Shown here: piece by piece, positions 1 to 9,276 of the stretch
How positions within the stretch are numbered: the stretch's first letter is position 1
How the letters are laid out: every line of letters starts with the position of its first letter
NCBI RefSeq assembly: GCF_027925445.1
Contig: NZ_AP027149.1
Location: 1,612,001-1,676,000 of the forward strand
Length of the DNA: 64,000 nucleotides
Reading direction: 5' to 3'
DNA from: Methylocystis bryophila
GTDB taxonomy: Bacteria; Pseudomonadota; Alphaproteobacteria; Rhizobiales; Beijerinckiaceae
Notes under the pieces: generated by a model
What the model was told of the DNA's origin: nothing
Databases searched by the model: none
The model's input: only the letters and a program-made list of their open reading frames with translations
Translations under genes and position numbers: made by a program

Positions 1-411
1 TGGGGCGCGTCCTTCTTCACGGAGCAGGACGGCACGTGGCACATGACGGTGATTCGCGACACGGACTTCACGCCGTCGCACATCATCGAGTTCTACATGA
101 GCTACCCGATTTACTCGGTGATCGCGGTTGGCGCGTTCTTCTATGCGAAGACCCGCATTCCGTATTTTGCTCATGGCTACTCGCTGGCGTTCCTGATCGT
201 GGCGATTGGTCCGTTCATGATCATCCCGAACGTTGGCCTGAACGAGTGGGGCCACACCTTCTGGTTCATGGAAGAGCTGTTCGTGGCTCCGCTGCATTGG
301 GGCTTCGTGTTCTTCGGCTGGATGGCGCTGGGCGTGTTCGGCGTCGTGCTGCAGATCCTCGGCCGCATCCATGCGCTGGTCGGCAAGGAAGGCGTCGCGC
401 TGCTCGCCTGA
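1..411 (+). CDS. pmoC: Particulate methane monooxygenase subunit C, 3' part only
   Basis: The gene begins before the window; the last 136 residues are present. PmoC is an integral membrane subunit of the copper enzyme that oxidises methane to methanol. The copper ligands can be read directly. A D-x3-H-x12-H pattern (codons at 28, 40 and 79) matches the CuC ligands Asp156/His160/His173 of M. capsulatus. Asn, His and His further on, at exactly the expected spacing, match the CuD ligands Asn227/His231/His245. Hydrophobic helices lie between them. The stop is followed by a hairpin and then pmoA, so this is the first cistron of a pmoCAB operon. Confidence 0.97.
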   Translation, partial: WGASFFTEQDGTWHMTVIRDTDFTPSHIIEFYMSYPIYSVIAVGAFFYAKTRIPYFAHGYSLAFLIVAIGPFMIIPNVGLNEWGHTFWFMEELFVAPLHWGFVFFGWMALGVFGVVLQILGRIHALVGKEGVALLA

Positions 412-432
412 TCGGCTGCGCGCGAGAGATCG

Positions 433-460
433 GAGGGTCGCGCCTTGGGGCGCGGCTCTC
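433..460 (+). promoter_or_regulatory. Intercistronic stem-loop between pmoC and pmoA
   Basis: A 12-bp stem (433-444 with 449-460, two G-U wobble pairs) closes a 4-base TTGG loop 22 bases after the pmoC stop. No T-run follows, so it is more likely an RNA processing or stability element than a terminator. Its role is inferred only from position and structure. Confidence 0.6.
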
Positions 461-544
461 ACCAGACAAGCGTAAAAACTGAAGAAGAAGACGACAATCC
501 GGCGAGGACAGCCGGAGCGTTGAATGACACCAAGGAGAAGAGAG

Positions 545-1303
545 ATGTCGACATCGAAGAGCGGGGGAGCGGTCGGTCCGTTCCATTCCGTCGCGGAAGC
601 GGCGGGATGCGTTCAGACCACCGATTGGATGCTTCTGACGCTGCTGTTTTTTGCGGTTTTGGGCGGCTACCACGTCCATTTTATGCTGACGGCGGGCGAC
701 TGGGACTTCTGGGTTGACTGGAAGGATCGTCGTATGTGGCCGACGGTTGTGCCGATTCTGGGCGTGACCTTCGCGGCGGCGTCGCAGGCCTTTTTCTGGG
801 TGAACTTCCGTCTGCCGTTTGGCGCGGTGTTCGCGGTTCTGGGCCTGCTGATCGGCGAGTGGATCAACCGCTACGTGAACTTCTGGGGTTGGACCTATTT
901 CCCGATCTCGCTGGTGTTCCCGTCGGCTCTGATGGTTCCGGCGATCTGGCTTGACGTGATCCTTCTGCTCTCGGGCAGCTATGTGATCACGGCGGTGATC
1001 GGCGCGCTGGGCTGGGGCCTGCTGTTCTATCCGAACAACTGGCCGGCGATCGGTCAGTTCCACCAGGCGACGGAGCAGCATGGTCAGCTGATGTCGCTTG
1101 CGGATCTGATCGGCTTCCACTTCGTCCGCACGTCGATGCCGGAATACATCCGCATGGTCGAGCGCGGCACGCTGCGCACCTTCGGTAAGGACGTTGTGCC
1201 GGTTGCGGCGTTCTTCTCGGGCTTCGTGTCGATGCTGGTCTACTTCGCGTGGTGGTGGCTGGGCCGCTTCTATTCGACGACGAAGGTCATCAAGGAAATC
1301 TAA
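545..1303 (+). CDS. pmoA: Particulate methane monooxygenase subunit A
   Basis: This 252-residue integral membrane protein is PmoA, the subunit used as the methanotroph marker gene. It is full length for a type II methanotroph. Hydrophobic segments run throughout, with the conserved early part (TTDWMLLTLLFF, then GDWDFWVDWKDRRMWP) and the FYPNNWPAIGQFHQ region clearly visible. The start at 545 is preferred over an in-frame ATG 21 bases upstream because AAGGAGAAG sits just before it. It lies 133 bases after pmoC and 131 bases before pmoB in the same operon. Confidence 0.98.
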   Translation: MSTSKSGGAVGPFHSVAEAAGCVQTTDWMLLTLLFFAVLGGYHVHFMLTAGDWDFWVDWKDRRMWPTVVPILGVTFAAASQAFFWVNFRLPFGAVFAVLGLLIGEWINRYVNFWGWTYFPISLVFPSALMVPAIWLDVILLLSGSYVITAVIGALGWGLLFYPNNWPAIGQFHQATEQHGQLMSLADLIGFHFVRTSMPEYIRMVERGTLRTFGKDVVPVAAFFSGFVSMLVYFAWWWLGRFYSTTKVIKEI

Positions 1304-1434
1304 GCCTGACGACGCGCTTCCTCGCGGACCTGTCCTCGTCTCGAGGCGGGACCGCGGGGAGGGGAAAAGAGCGGGGGCCGTAGGGCCTGCGAGAGCGGGT
1401 CCGGCCCCAAACGAAAGAAACTGGGAGGTTGTTG

Positions 1435-2694
1435 ATGAAAGCCCTAGTCAAGCTGGCTGCGCTGGGCGCGGCGGCGGTGGTGGCGACGGTTGGAGCTGCG
1501 GCTCCGGCCTTCGCGCACGGCGAGAAGTCGCAGCAGGCGTTCCTTCGGATGCGCACGCTGAACTGGTATGACGTCGCCTGGTCGAAGACCTCGGTGGCGG
1601 TGAACGAAGAGATGGTGCTTTCGGGCAAGGTGCACGTGTTCTCGGCGTGGCCGCAGGCTGTGGCCAATCCGCGCGTGTCGTTCCTGAACGCCGGCGAGCC
1701 GGGTCCGGTTCTGGTCCGCACGGCGCAGTTCATCGGCGAGCAGTTCGCGCCGCGTTCGTTCTCGATGGTTCCCGGGAACGACTATGCGTTCTCGATCAAC
1801 CTGCGCGGCCGTCGCGCCGGCCGCTGGCACGTTCACGCTCAGATCAACGTTGAAGGCGGCGGACCGATCATCGGGCCGGGCCAGTGGATCGAGATCAAGG
1901 GCGACATGAAGGACTTCACCGATCCGGTGACGCTCCTTGATGGAACGACGATCGACCTCGAGCACTACGGCATCAGCCGGGTTTACGCCTGGCATATGCC
2001 GTGGCTGATCGTGGGCGCGGCCTGGATCCTGTTCTGGTTCGTGCGCAAGGGCATCATCGCTTCCTATCTCCGCGTTGCGGAAGGCCGGGACGATGAGGCG
2101 ACCACCGACGAAGACCGCCGCATTGGCGCGATCGTGCTGGCGCTGACGATCCTCGCGACGATCTTCGGCTACGCCTACACGAACTCGCAGTTCCCGCGCA
2201 CGATCCCGCTTCAGGCCGGCTTGCAGAAGCCGCTGACGCCGATCACGAGCACGGGCACCGTGGGCGTCGGCAAGGATCAGGTGAGCGTTGACCTCGGCGG
2301 CGGCGTCTACAAGGTGCCGGGCCGTGAGCTGACGATCAACGTGAAGGTGAAGAACTCGACGGCTCATCCGCTTCGCCTCGGCGAATATACGACGGCCGGC
2401 CTGCGCTTCCTCAACCCGGACGTGTTCACGACGAAGCCTGAGTTCCCGGACTATCTGCTTGCGGATCGCGGTCTGTCGACGGATCCGACGCCGATCGCGC
2501 CGGGCGAGACGAAGGACATTGTCGTGAAGGTGCAGGACGCGCGTTGGGACATCGAGCGTCTGTCGGACCTGGCCTATGACACGGACAGCCAGATCGGCGG
2601 CCTGTTGTTCTTCTTCACGCCGGACGGTCAGCGCTACGCCGCGGAAATCGGCGGCCCGGTCATTCCGAAGTTCGTCGCGGGCGACATGCCCTGA
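1435..2694 (+). CDS. pmoB: Particulate methane monooxygenase subunit B
   Basis: This 419-residue protein has an N-terminal signal sequence ending AFA, followed directly by His28. His28, His132 and His134 (the HVH motif) match the CuB ligands His33/His137/His139 of M. capsulatus with identical spacing. The position of CuA His48 is Asn43 here, while the His72 equivalent (His67) is kept; Asn at this position is what I recall for Methylocystis. Two cupredoxin-like domains flank a pair of membrane helices at roughly 185-200 and 225-245. GGAGGTT just upstream supports the ATG at 1435 over an in-frame TTG at 1429. Confidence 0.98.
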   Translation: MKALVKLAALGAAAVVATVGAAAPAFAHGEKSQQAFLRMRTLNWYDVAWSKTSVAVNEEMVLSGKVHVFSAWPQAVANPRVSFLNAGEPGPVLVRTAQFIGEQFAPRSFSMVPGNDYAFSINLRGRRAGRWHVHAQINVEGGGPIIGPGQWIEIKGDMKDFTDPVTLLDGTTIDLEHYGISRVYAWHMPWLIVGAAWILFWFVRKGIIASYLRVAEGRDDEATTDEDRRIGAIVLALTILATIFGYAYTNSQFPRTIPLQAGLQKPLTPITSTGTVGVGKDQVSVDLGGGVYKVPGRELTINVKVKNSTAHPLRLGEYTTAGLRFLNPDVFTTKPEFPDYLLADRGLSTDPTPIAPGETKDIVVKVQDARWDIERLSDLAYDTDSQIGGLLFFFTPDGQRYAAEIGGPVIPKFVAGDMP

Positions 2695-2717
2695 TCGACG
2701 CCTGACGTGACAATCAG

Positions 2718-2751
2718 CCGGCCGGAGAGAAACCTCTCCGGCCGGTTTTTT
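2718..2751 (+). terminator. Rho-independent terminator after pmoB
   Basis: A perfect 12-bp stem (2718-2729 with 2734-2745), a 4-base loop and six T residues follow 23 bases after the pmoB stop. This is a textbook terminator closing the pmoCAB operon. Confidence 0.95.
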
Positions 2752-3104
2752 ATGAAACGGATTTGCGTAACTTTAGATGAGCTCCCCGCAGCTGTGTCTG
2801 CAAGGAACGGGGAGTGCGGGCCTCATCCACGCCGATCACCACACCCTTCGGGACAGCGCCTCGCGCTCCGCCATAAAGCTCGAGTAAATCTTGTCGGGCC
2901 CGGTCGGGGGTGGAGACTCTCAGGGCGTCGTCAGCCCGGATGTCGTCGAGCGCCTAGGAAGGGCGCCGATCAAAACGTTATCAGCAAGCCCTCCAGCATG
3001 TGACGCCTGAGCTCGGCTCGGGTTAGTCATTATCGCTAAGACGCCTTCGCCGTTTCTGTCTGTATTGCCGCCGCAAGGTTCCAGCGGGGTCAAGGGGCTG
3101 GATC
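2752..3104. other. Intergenic stretch without recognisable gene
   Basis: About 350 bases lie between the pmo terminator and the 3' end of the convergent SRPBCC gene. An open frame covers part of it, but its translation has no recognisable domain or ribosome site. I see no RNA gene or clear repeat. Confidence 0.5.
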
Positions 3105-3555
3105 TCAGTCGGGCAGATGAGCGGCGATTTGTTCGAGAAGATATTTCGTCCCCTCCCGGCGCGATTCATTGCCGTCCTTGCCATCAAGAAAGACGGCCTG
3201 TTCCGTGATTTTCAGCGCAGTTCTATCGCCTTGCGGAGTGAGCTCGATAGTCGCAAGGGAGACCGACATGAAGACGCCATCGACGTGCATATCATAGTCG
3301 TAGACGAGACGTTGGTTTTCGACGATCTCATGATAGCGCGCCACAAATTTGGTTTCGGGGCCGTCCGGGAATTTGCCGTGGGCGATCTCCTGGCCGCCGG
3401 GGCGAAAATCCATTTCGCGCTGGATCGCCCCATCCGCTGGGCCCAACGAACCAGCGCGCCTTGGATGCCGGGTCAGCGAAGGCTTTGAACACGCGGGCCG
3501 GCAACGCATCGTAGATGCGCTCGACAGTGAACGATCCGTGGATGGCTTTGGTCAT
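3105..3555 (-). pseudogene. SRPBCC/AHSA1-family protein, frameshifted
   Basis: Two overlapping frames together encode one complete SRPBCC (AHSA1-like, START-fold) protein of about 150 residues. The first frame gives the N-terminal half (MTKAIHGSFTVERIYDALPA to RWFVGPSGW). The second resumes at AIQREMDF and runs to the stop. Removing one C from the CCCC run at 3428-3431 restores a single frame. The gene overlaps the upstream ArsR gene by four bases, the usual regulator/SRPBCC pairing. It may be a real one-base insertion or a sequencing error. Confidence 0.8.
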
Positions 3556-3911
3556 AACTTGCTCCGTTGGGGGCTTTTGGAAGTGAGAGTGTCCGCGGCG
3601 AGCATTTCGCCGAGCAGATCCAGCCGATTTTCCCAGAGCTTGCGGCGATCGGTGAGCCAGGCTTCGGCTCCCTTGAGCGCTTCGGGATCGATCGAGCAGG
3701 TGCGCACCCGGCCCTGCTTTTCGGTGCGCAGCAGGCGGCTCTCCTCCAGCACATGCAGATGCTGCATGACTGCCGCCAGCGACATCGACATCGGTGCGGC
3801 CAACTCACTGACCGAGGCGGGACCGCGAGTCAGGCGCTCTACGATCGCGCGCCGCGTCGGATCCGCGAGCGCGTGAAACACTAGATCGAGCAGGGCCTGT
3901 TCATTAAGCAT
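3552..3911 (-). CDS. ArsR-family winged-helix regulator
   Basis: This 119-residue protein begins with the ArsR pattern (FHALADPTRRAIVERLTRGP) and has a winged-helix recognition region (SELAAPMSMSLAAVMQHLHVLEESRLL, then the wing). It lacks the cysteine metal box of metal sensors. Regulators of this type commonly sit directly before an SRPBCC gene, and the four-base overlap here shows a shared transcript. Its ligand cannot be told from the sequence. If the SRPBCC partner is truly broken, only the repressor function remains. Confidence 0.9.
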   Translation of the reverse strand: MLNEQALLDLVFHALADPTRRAIVERLTRGPASVSELAAPMSMSLAAVMQHLHVLEESRLLRTEKQGRVRTCSIDPEALKGAEAWLTDRRKLWENRLDLLGEMLAADTLTSKSPQRSKL

Positions 3912-4101
3912 TCGCTTAACTATTCTGATGGGCGTTGATAGTCTAGTATTTGCTTTAGTATGTCTGTGCGGTGGCCCGTTCGCCGAGCTTCGTCAGGCGT
4001 CCTAGACGTGAGCTTGCAATGGGTGGGCTACTCGGACCGGACCGAGCGAGGCATTTCCGCGGAGGGTCAGTTTCAATGAGAAGGCGTCTGAGCGGCCTCA
4101 A

Positions 4102-4746
4102 TCAACCTTCGGACAGCAGCTTGTCGACGAAGGCGGCGACGCTCTCGGTGCGACGCGGCCGGCGCAGTCTTTCGCTTCGCAAGATGGCAAGCAGATCGTC
4201 AAAGGCGGCTTGAAGGTCATCGTTCACGAGAACATAATCATATTGGGTCCAGCGAGAAATTTCGTTGCGAGCGTTGTTCAAACGATTTTCGATCGTTTCG
4301 GGAGAATCTTCGGCCCGTCGTTCCAGTCGCGCCCGCAGTTCCTTCATCGAGGGCGGAAGAATGAAGACCGTTACGGCCTCGGTGGGCATCTTCTGCCGCA
4401 CTTGCTGTGTGCCTTGGTAGTCGATGTCGAATAAGGCGTCGCGGCCTTGGGCGAGAAGCTCCTCGACGGGCTGGCGCGGCGTGCCGTAAAAATTGCCATG
4501 CACCTGCGCCCATTCCAAAAGCTCGCCTGAATCGCGCATCGCCTCGAATTGGCGCTGCGCGATGAAACGGTAATGAATGCCGTCGACCTCGCTGGTGCGG
4601 CGGGGCCGTGTTGTCACCGAAATGGAAAGCGTCAGATCGAGGCGACGATCCTGGAGCAGCATGCGCGTCAGGGTGGTCTTCCCAGCCCCGGAGGGTGAGG
4701 ACAGGATCAGCACAATGCCGCGGCGTTCGGATTTTTGGGGAGGCAT
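4102..4746 (-). CDS. gmk: Guanylate kinase
   Basis: This 214-residue enzyme phosphorylates GMP to GDP. The P-loop SSPSGAGKTT is near residues 16-25. It is followed by the GMP-binding region (SVTTRPRR, EVDGIHYRFI, EWAQVHGNFYGTP) and the lid region (RLERRAEDSPETIENRL). The start at 4746 (MPPQKSERRG) gives the normal family length; an in-frame ATG 72 bases upstream would add a non-conserved tail. It is the last gene of the acpP-fabF-mltG-yicC-gmk run. Confidence 0.96.
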   Translation of the reverse strand: MPPQKSERRGIVLILSSPSGAGKTTLTRMLLQDRRLDLTLSISVTTRPRRTSEVDGIHYRFIAQRQFEAMRDSGELLEWAQVHGNFYGTPRQPVEELLAQGRDALFDIDYQGTQQVRQKMPTEAVTVFILPPSMKELRARLERRAEDSPETIENRLNNARNEISRWTQYDYVLVNDDLQAAFDDLLAILRSERLRRPRRTESVAAFVDKLLSEG

Positions 4747-4907
4747 GGACAGCGGAAAAACGAGGACGGTCTGGGTGGCGGTTTGCGCAGGGTTACGTTC
4801 GCCGACGCTTCCCGCCAACTGTCCTTAGTCGAAGCGACGTTTTTTGTCCAAGACGCGCCGCTCGCTCCTTTAAACTCTGTCCGCAGCTTCGGCGTAGGCG
4901 CAGGTCG

Positions 4908-5795
4908 CTACTCGATGTTTTGCACCTGCTCGCGCCATTGCTCGATCTCAAATTTCATTTCGAGCCCGATCGTCGTCAGTGAGGCGTCATTGACCTTAGC
5001 GCAGAGCGTGTTCGCTTCGCGTGAGAATTCCTGCGCGAGGAAGTCGAGGCGTCGACCCATCGGCCCGCCGGCGGCCAGCAACGCTCGCGCGCTCTCGACA
5101 TGCGCGCGCAGCCGATCAATCTCCTCGCGTATATCTGATTTTACGACGAGGAGCGCGGCTTCGCGATGCAACCACTGTGGGTCGAGCCCACTCGACGCCT
5201 CCAAAATGATCGACAGCTGCTGGGCGAGGCGGGCGCGCACAGCTTCCGGCTGACGCGCGGGGCTTGCGTCAGCCTCTCGCGTGAGCTCCTCTAGACGGTC
5301 GAGGCGCTTGGCGAGCACCATCGAGAGCGCCATGCCCTCGCTTCGGCGCGCGGCGACGAGCGCGCCGAGCGCGGCCTCGAGGCAATGCATGATTTGCGTT
5401 TCGAGCTCAGCACGTTCCGCCTCTTCTTCCTCTGGCTCGACGAATTCGACGACGCCCCGCAACGCAAGCAGCCCATCCAATGAGGCCGGCCGAAGGTTCG
5501 CGTTCAGGGGGAAGCTTTCGAGAGCCCGGAGCAGAGTCTCGAGCGCCTTGCGATTGACGCGAAGCGCTCCGGCGGACGTGGTCCGGGAGGCGGAAAGCGC
5601 AGCCGAGCAGGCGCCCCGCGCCAGCCTTTCCGAGATGGCGCGGCGCGCCTTGACCTCGACCGCATCAAAGCCTGGGGGCAGGCGCAGTCGAAGGTCCAAA
5701 CCCTTTGCGTTGACGCTCTTGACCTCCCAGGCGTAGCTCCAGACGCCATGCGCCCCGTGAGCGCGAGAGAAACCGGTCATGCTGGCGATGGACAT
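4908..5795 (-). CDS. yicC: YicC family protein, endoribonuclease-like
   Basis: This 295-residue protein has the family's N terminus (MSIASMTGFSRA, then WEVKSVNAKGLDLRLRLPPG) and the conserved C-terminal region (REEIDRLRAHVES, GRRLDFLAQEFSREANTLCAK, EMKFEIEQWREQVQNIE). YicC proteins have been linked to RNA turnover in other bacteria; no specific substrate is implied here. It lies between mltG and gmk, as is usual in Alphaproteobacteria. Confidence 0.94.
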   Translation of the reverse strand: MSIASMTGFSRAHGAHGVWSYAWEVKSVNAKGLDLRLRLPPGFDAVEVKARRAISERLARGACSAALSASRTTSAGALRVNRKALETLLRALESFPLNANLRPASLDGLLALRGVVEFVEPEEEEAERAELETQIMHCLEAALGALVAARRSEGMALSMVLAKRLDRLEELTREADASPARQPEAVRARLAQQLSIILEASSGLDPQWLHREAALLVVKSDIREEIDRLRAHVESARALLAAGGPMGRRLDFLAQEFSREANTLCAKVNDASLTTIGLEMKFEIEQWREQVQNIE

Positions 5796-5899
5796 CTCGG
5801 CTGCGCCTTTGCGCGGGATTCAGGGAGCGTGGAAAGGGACTTGAGACATCCCTCGCCGTTTCGACGTCGATGACTCGCAGTTTGCGGTCGACCGGCGCC

Positions 5900-7723
5900 T
5901 CAACGCAGGGAAACGTCGGCCGGCACGGTCTTGGGCGAATTCAAATCCCAGGACTTGTCGAGAAGCGGATCGAGCCGCGTGCCTTGCGACGCGTCGATAA
6001 CGCGTCGCCCACTCGGGGTGGAGCTTGAGGCGACGCCGGTATCGGCGGCCGCAAAGTCCATGCGACCGCTTGTTCCCACGTCCTCAGGGAGGGCGTGCGC
6101 CAGCGAGGCGCCGAGTTCCGTCTCGTCGCGGCTCCCGGGGGAGACTCCAGAAACCGCTGCGGCGTCGGTCCTTGAAGCGGTCTCTTGGTTCGTCGCGAGC
6201 GCGAGGAAAGCTCGAGCCGGACGAAGGGCAGCGACGGCCTCAGAGCGCGTCGGCTCGTTGAGCGCTCCGACTTCGAGCAGCCCCGCGCGCGAACCATAGC
6301 GGCTGAGACGCAGCGCCGCGCCCGCGTCGGGGCGCAGCTCGCGGCCTCGAGGATAATCCGTCGCTGCGTCAGAGGATGCGAGGAGGCGACCGAAACCGCC
6401 GGCGTCCCCATGCTTGCCCTTAGCGTCGGGCGTCGGTGGAGGCGGGGTCGGCTGCGTGAGGCTTGGCGTCGCGCGCTCGGCTTCTGGGGGCGTTGCTCTC
6501 TCGTGCTCGATCTCGCGCCAATGTTGAACGTTGTGATTATGCTGATCTAACGTTTGCGCGAAGACATGCCCGCCCGTTCCATCGGCGACGAAGTAGAGAT
6601 CGTTCGTCTTCGCCGGATTGGCCGCCGCCTCCAAAGAAGCGCGTCCGGGATTGGCAATGGGGCCTGGCGGCAGGCCCTCGACCGCATATGTGTTGTAGGG
6701 CGTGTATTTTTCGATCTCGGATCTTAGAATTGGACGGCCAAGCGAAGCCTTGCCACCGACAAGGCCGTAGATGATGGTCGGATCGGACTGGAGCCGCATT
6801 TTCTTGCGCAGCCGGTTGACATACACCGCCGCAACCAACGGGCGCTCCTCCGCTTTTCCGGTTTCCTTCTCGACGATCGAGGCAAGCGTGACGAGCTCGA
6901 AGGGCGTCCGGATCGGCAGGTCCGCGCGGCGCCGCGCCCAGACCTGATCGACGAGCTTTTTAAGATCGTCCTGCATTTTCGCCAGGAGCTTCGAGCGTTG
7001 AAAGCCGCGCGTCACCTTGTAGGTTTCGGGTAGGAGCGCGCCCTCCTTGGGCGTCTCCAAAATCTCCCCGGAGAGAATGTCGTTGTCGCGTAAGCGTTGC
7101 GCGATCTGCTCGCTCGTGAGGCCCTCCGGTATCGTGACGGAATGAAGCACTTGGCGGCCATTGACGAGCACGTCGATCACGTCGCGGATGCTCGCCGCCT
7201 GCTTGAAAAGATATTCGCCCGGCTTCACCTTGCCGATCTTGTTCTCGACCAAAAGCGTGGCGTTCATCAAATAGGGGTTGTCGACCACGCCCTCGCGCTC
7301 GAGCTGCGAGATCATTTCGAGGGCGTCGGTGCGTGGCGTAAAATAGACGATCTTGTCGGCGCGCAAGGGGCCAGGCTCGTTCAGCATATGGCGCATTGAA
7401 ACGAGCCCGAAAATCCCCACGACGAGCGCCACCAGCACGAAGCTGAAGCCGTCGCTCATAAGCGACAGGCCGCCTCCGCGCCGGCGTCGCTTTCGCATGC
7501 GCGTGCGCCGCTGGCGCTCCTGCGCCTCCACGCGGGGGTTGGTTTTTTTCCTCCAGAAGCTCCAAGAGCCGGGGCGGCTTTCCGTCTTGGGCGGAGGCGC
7601 GGCCGGACTGGGCGGCGCGCCCTGCACCGCCGCCTGCTGGGAGGCGGCGGCGGTGTCGGCAGAAACCGGATTGTCGGTCCGGAACGTCTCGACGCTGTCG
7701 TTCTTGCCGGTTTCGCTTGTCAT
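5900..7723 (-). CDS. mltG: Endolytic murein transglycosylase MltG
   Basis: This 607-residue inner-membrane protein cuts nascent glycan strands. A disordered, basic cytoplasmic N terminus leads to one membrane helix at about residues 92-112. The YceG domain spans about 120-405. The catalytic Glu is in the ASIVEKET motif (about residue 285), followed by the RLQSDPTIIYG substrate region. Residues beyond about 410 form an unusual 200-residue low-complexity tail rich in Ala, Arg, Pro and Thr that most MltG proteins lack. The gene sits between fabF and yicC. Confidence 0.95.
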   Translation of the reverse strand: MTSETGKNDSVETFRTDNPVSADTAAASQQAAVQGAPPSPAAPPPKTESRPGSWSFWRKKTNPRVEAQERQRRTRMRKRRRRGGGLSLMSDGFSFVLVALVVGIFGLVSMRHMLNEPGPLRADKIVYFTPRTDALEMISQLEREGVVDNPYLMNATLLVENKIGKVKPGEYLFKQAASIRDVIDVLVNGRQVLHSVTIPEGLTSEQIAQRLRDNDILSGEILETPKEGALLPETYKVTRGFQRSKLLAKMQDDLKKLVDQVWARRRADLPIRTPFELVTLASIVEKETGKAEERPLVAAVYVNRLRKKMRLQSDPTIIYGLVGGKASLGRPILRSEIEKYTPYNTYAVEGLPPGPIANPGRASLEAAANPAKTNDLYFVADGTGGHVFAQTLDQHNHNVQHWREIEHERATPPEAERATPSLTQPTPPPPTPDAKGKHGDAGGFGRLLASSDAATDYPRGRELRPDAGAALRLSRYGSRAGLLEVGALNEPTRSEAVAALRPARAFLALATNQETASRTDAAAVSGVSPGSRDETELGASLAHALPEDVGTSGRMDFAAADTGVASSSTPSGRRVIDASQGTRLDPLLDKSWDLNSPKTVPADVSLR

Positions 7724-7895
7724 GCGCTCATGCCGCCCGCATCGATGAAAAGTCCCGCCGCCTCAAGACCATCGAAGCAATGTCGCGACAAGGCTTCGGC
7801 ATCGCTGTGTTGGGCGCAGAGGCCGAGACGGCGTCCACGCCCATTCAACCCGATCATACCGCGACGCGCCAGGGGCGCAAAGAGCCGCCCGCGGC

Positions 7896-9158
7896 TCAAT
7901 CGACCCGGCGCAGCAGCAACGACGCATTCGTGCCGCCAAAGCCAAAGGAGTTGGAGAGCGCCACGTCGATCTTTCGCTGACGCGCGACATGCGGAACGAG
8001 ATCGATCGAGGTTTCGACGGAGGGGTTGTCGAGGTTGCGCGTTGGCGGCGCCACCTGATCGCGTATCGCCAGAATCGAATAGATGGCCTCGACGGCGCCC
8101 GCAGCGCCGAGCAGATGGCCGATGGCCGATTTCGTCGACGACATGGAGAGCTTGGGCTCTACATTGCCGATGAGACGCTGGACGGCGCCGAGCTCGATTT
8201 CGTCGCCGAGCGGCGTCGAGGTGCCATGCGCATTGACGTAATCCACGTCGTCGATCGAGATCCCGCCTCGCTTCAGCGCAGCCTTCATGCAGCGATACGC
8301 CCCGTCGCCATCAGGCGAGGGCGCCGTGATGTGGTAGGCGTCGCCGGACATGCCGTAGCCGATGATCTCGGCGTAGATCTTCGCGCCGCGGGCCTTGGCG
8401 TGCTCATAGGACTCGAGCACCACGCAGCCCCCGCCTTCGCCCATGACGAAGCCATCGCGGTCCTTGTCATAGGGGCGCGACGATTCTTTCGGCCGATCGT
8501 TGAATCCGGTGGATAAGGCTTTGCAAGCCGCAAAGCCGGCGACGCCAATCCGATTGACCGGCGACTCCGCTCCGCCCGCGACCATCACTTCCGCTTCGCC
8601 GAGCGCAACGAGGCGCGCGGCGTCGCCGATCGCATGCGATCCAGTGGAGCAGGCGGTCACCACGGCGTGATTGGGGCCTTTGAGCCCATGCATGATGGAC
8701 ACGTAGCCCGCCGCCAGATTGATGATGCGGCCCGAAATGAAGAAGGGCGAGACGCGCCGCGGTCCTTTTTGCAGCAGCGTGACCGACGTCTCATAGATCC
8801 CGCCGAGCCCGCCGATCCCGGAGCCGATCAGGACGCCCGTCGTCTCTTGCTTTTCTGGCGTGTCGGCTTTCCAGCCCGCGTCAGCCAGCGCCTGCGTCGC
8901 GGCAGCCGCGCCATAGATGATGAAATCGTCTACCTTGCGCTGCTCTTTGGGCTCAAACCAGTCGTCGGGATTGAAGCTCCCCTCGACGCCCGGCTCGCGG
9001 GGAACGATCGCCGCAATCTGGCAGGCGAGATCGTCCGCCTCGAAAGTGTCGATGCGTTTGAATCCGCATTCGCCAGCAATCAGGCGCCGCCAGTTCGTTT
9101 CGACGCCGCATCCCAGAGGCGTAACGAGGCCGAGACCTGTGACCACCACCCTGCGCAT
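7896..9158 (-). CDS. fabF: 3-oxoacyl-ACP synthase II
   Basis: This 420-residue condensing enzyme elongates fatty acids on ACP. The catalytic triad is visible as Cys170 (VTACSTGSH), His311 (NAHGTSTPLGD) and His348 (STKSAIGHLLGAAGA). The C-terminal NSFGFGGTNASLL motif is intact. The start at 9158 (MRRVVVTGLG) is chosen over an ATG five codons upstream because it matches the family N terminus. It follows acpP by 118 bases. Confidence 0.97.
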   Translation of the reverse strand: MRRVVVTGLGLVTPLGCGVETNWRRLIAGECGFKRIDTFEADDLACQIAAIVPREPGVEGSFNPDDWFEPKEQRKVDDFIIYGAAAATQALADAGWKADTPEKQETTGVLIGSGIGGLGGIYETSVTLLQKGPRRVSPFFISGRIINLAAGYVSIMHGLKGPNHAVVTACSTGSHAIGDAARLVALGEAEVMVAGGAESPVNRIGVAGFAACKALSTGFNDRPKESSRPYDKDRDGFVMGEGGGCVVLESYEHAKARGAKIYAEIIGYGMSGDAYHITAPSPDGDGAYRCMKAALKRGGISIDDVDYVNAHGTSTPLGDEIELGAVQRLIGNVEPKLSMSSTKSAIGHLLGAAGAVEAIYSILAIRDQVAPPTRNLDNPSVETSIDLVPHVARQRKIDVALSNSFGFGGTNASLLLRRVD

Positions 9159-9276
9159 AGCTCGCACTCGCAAGCAGAATTCGTTGAGTTAAGCTTCGCG
9201 CGCCGCGCGTCTCTCGAATCCCCCGCGCGCGCGCGGAAGGTCGAGCAGCGCGGCGCTCGAGACGGCGGGGCTAAGC

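Noticed and set aside
2707..3003. 98-codon frame after pmoB
   Set aside because: It starts inside the terminator hairpin of pmoB and shows no protein-like sequence.
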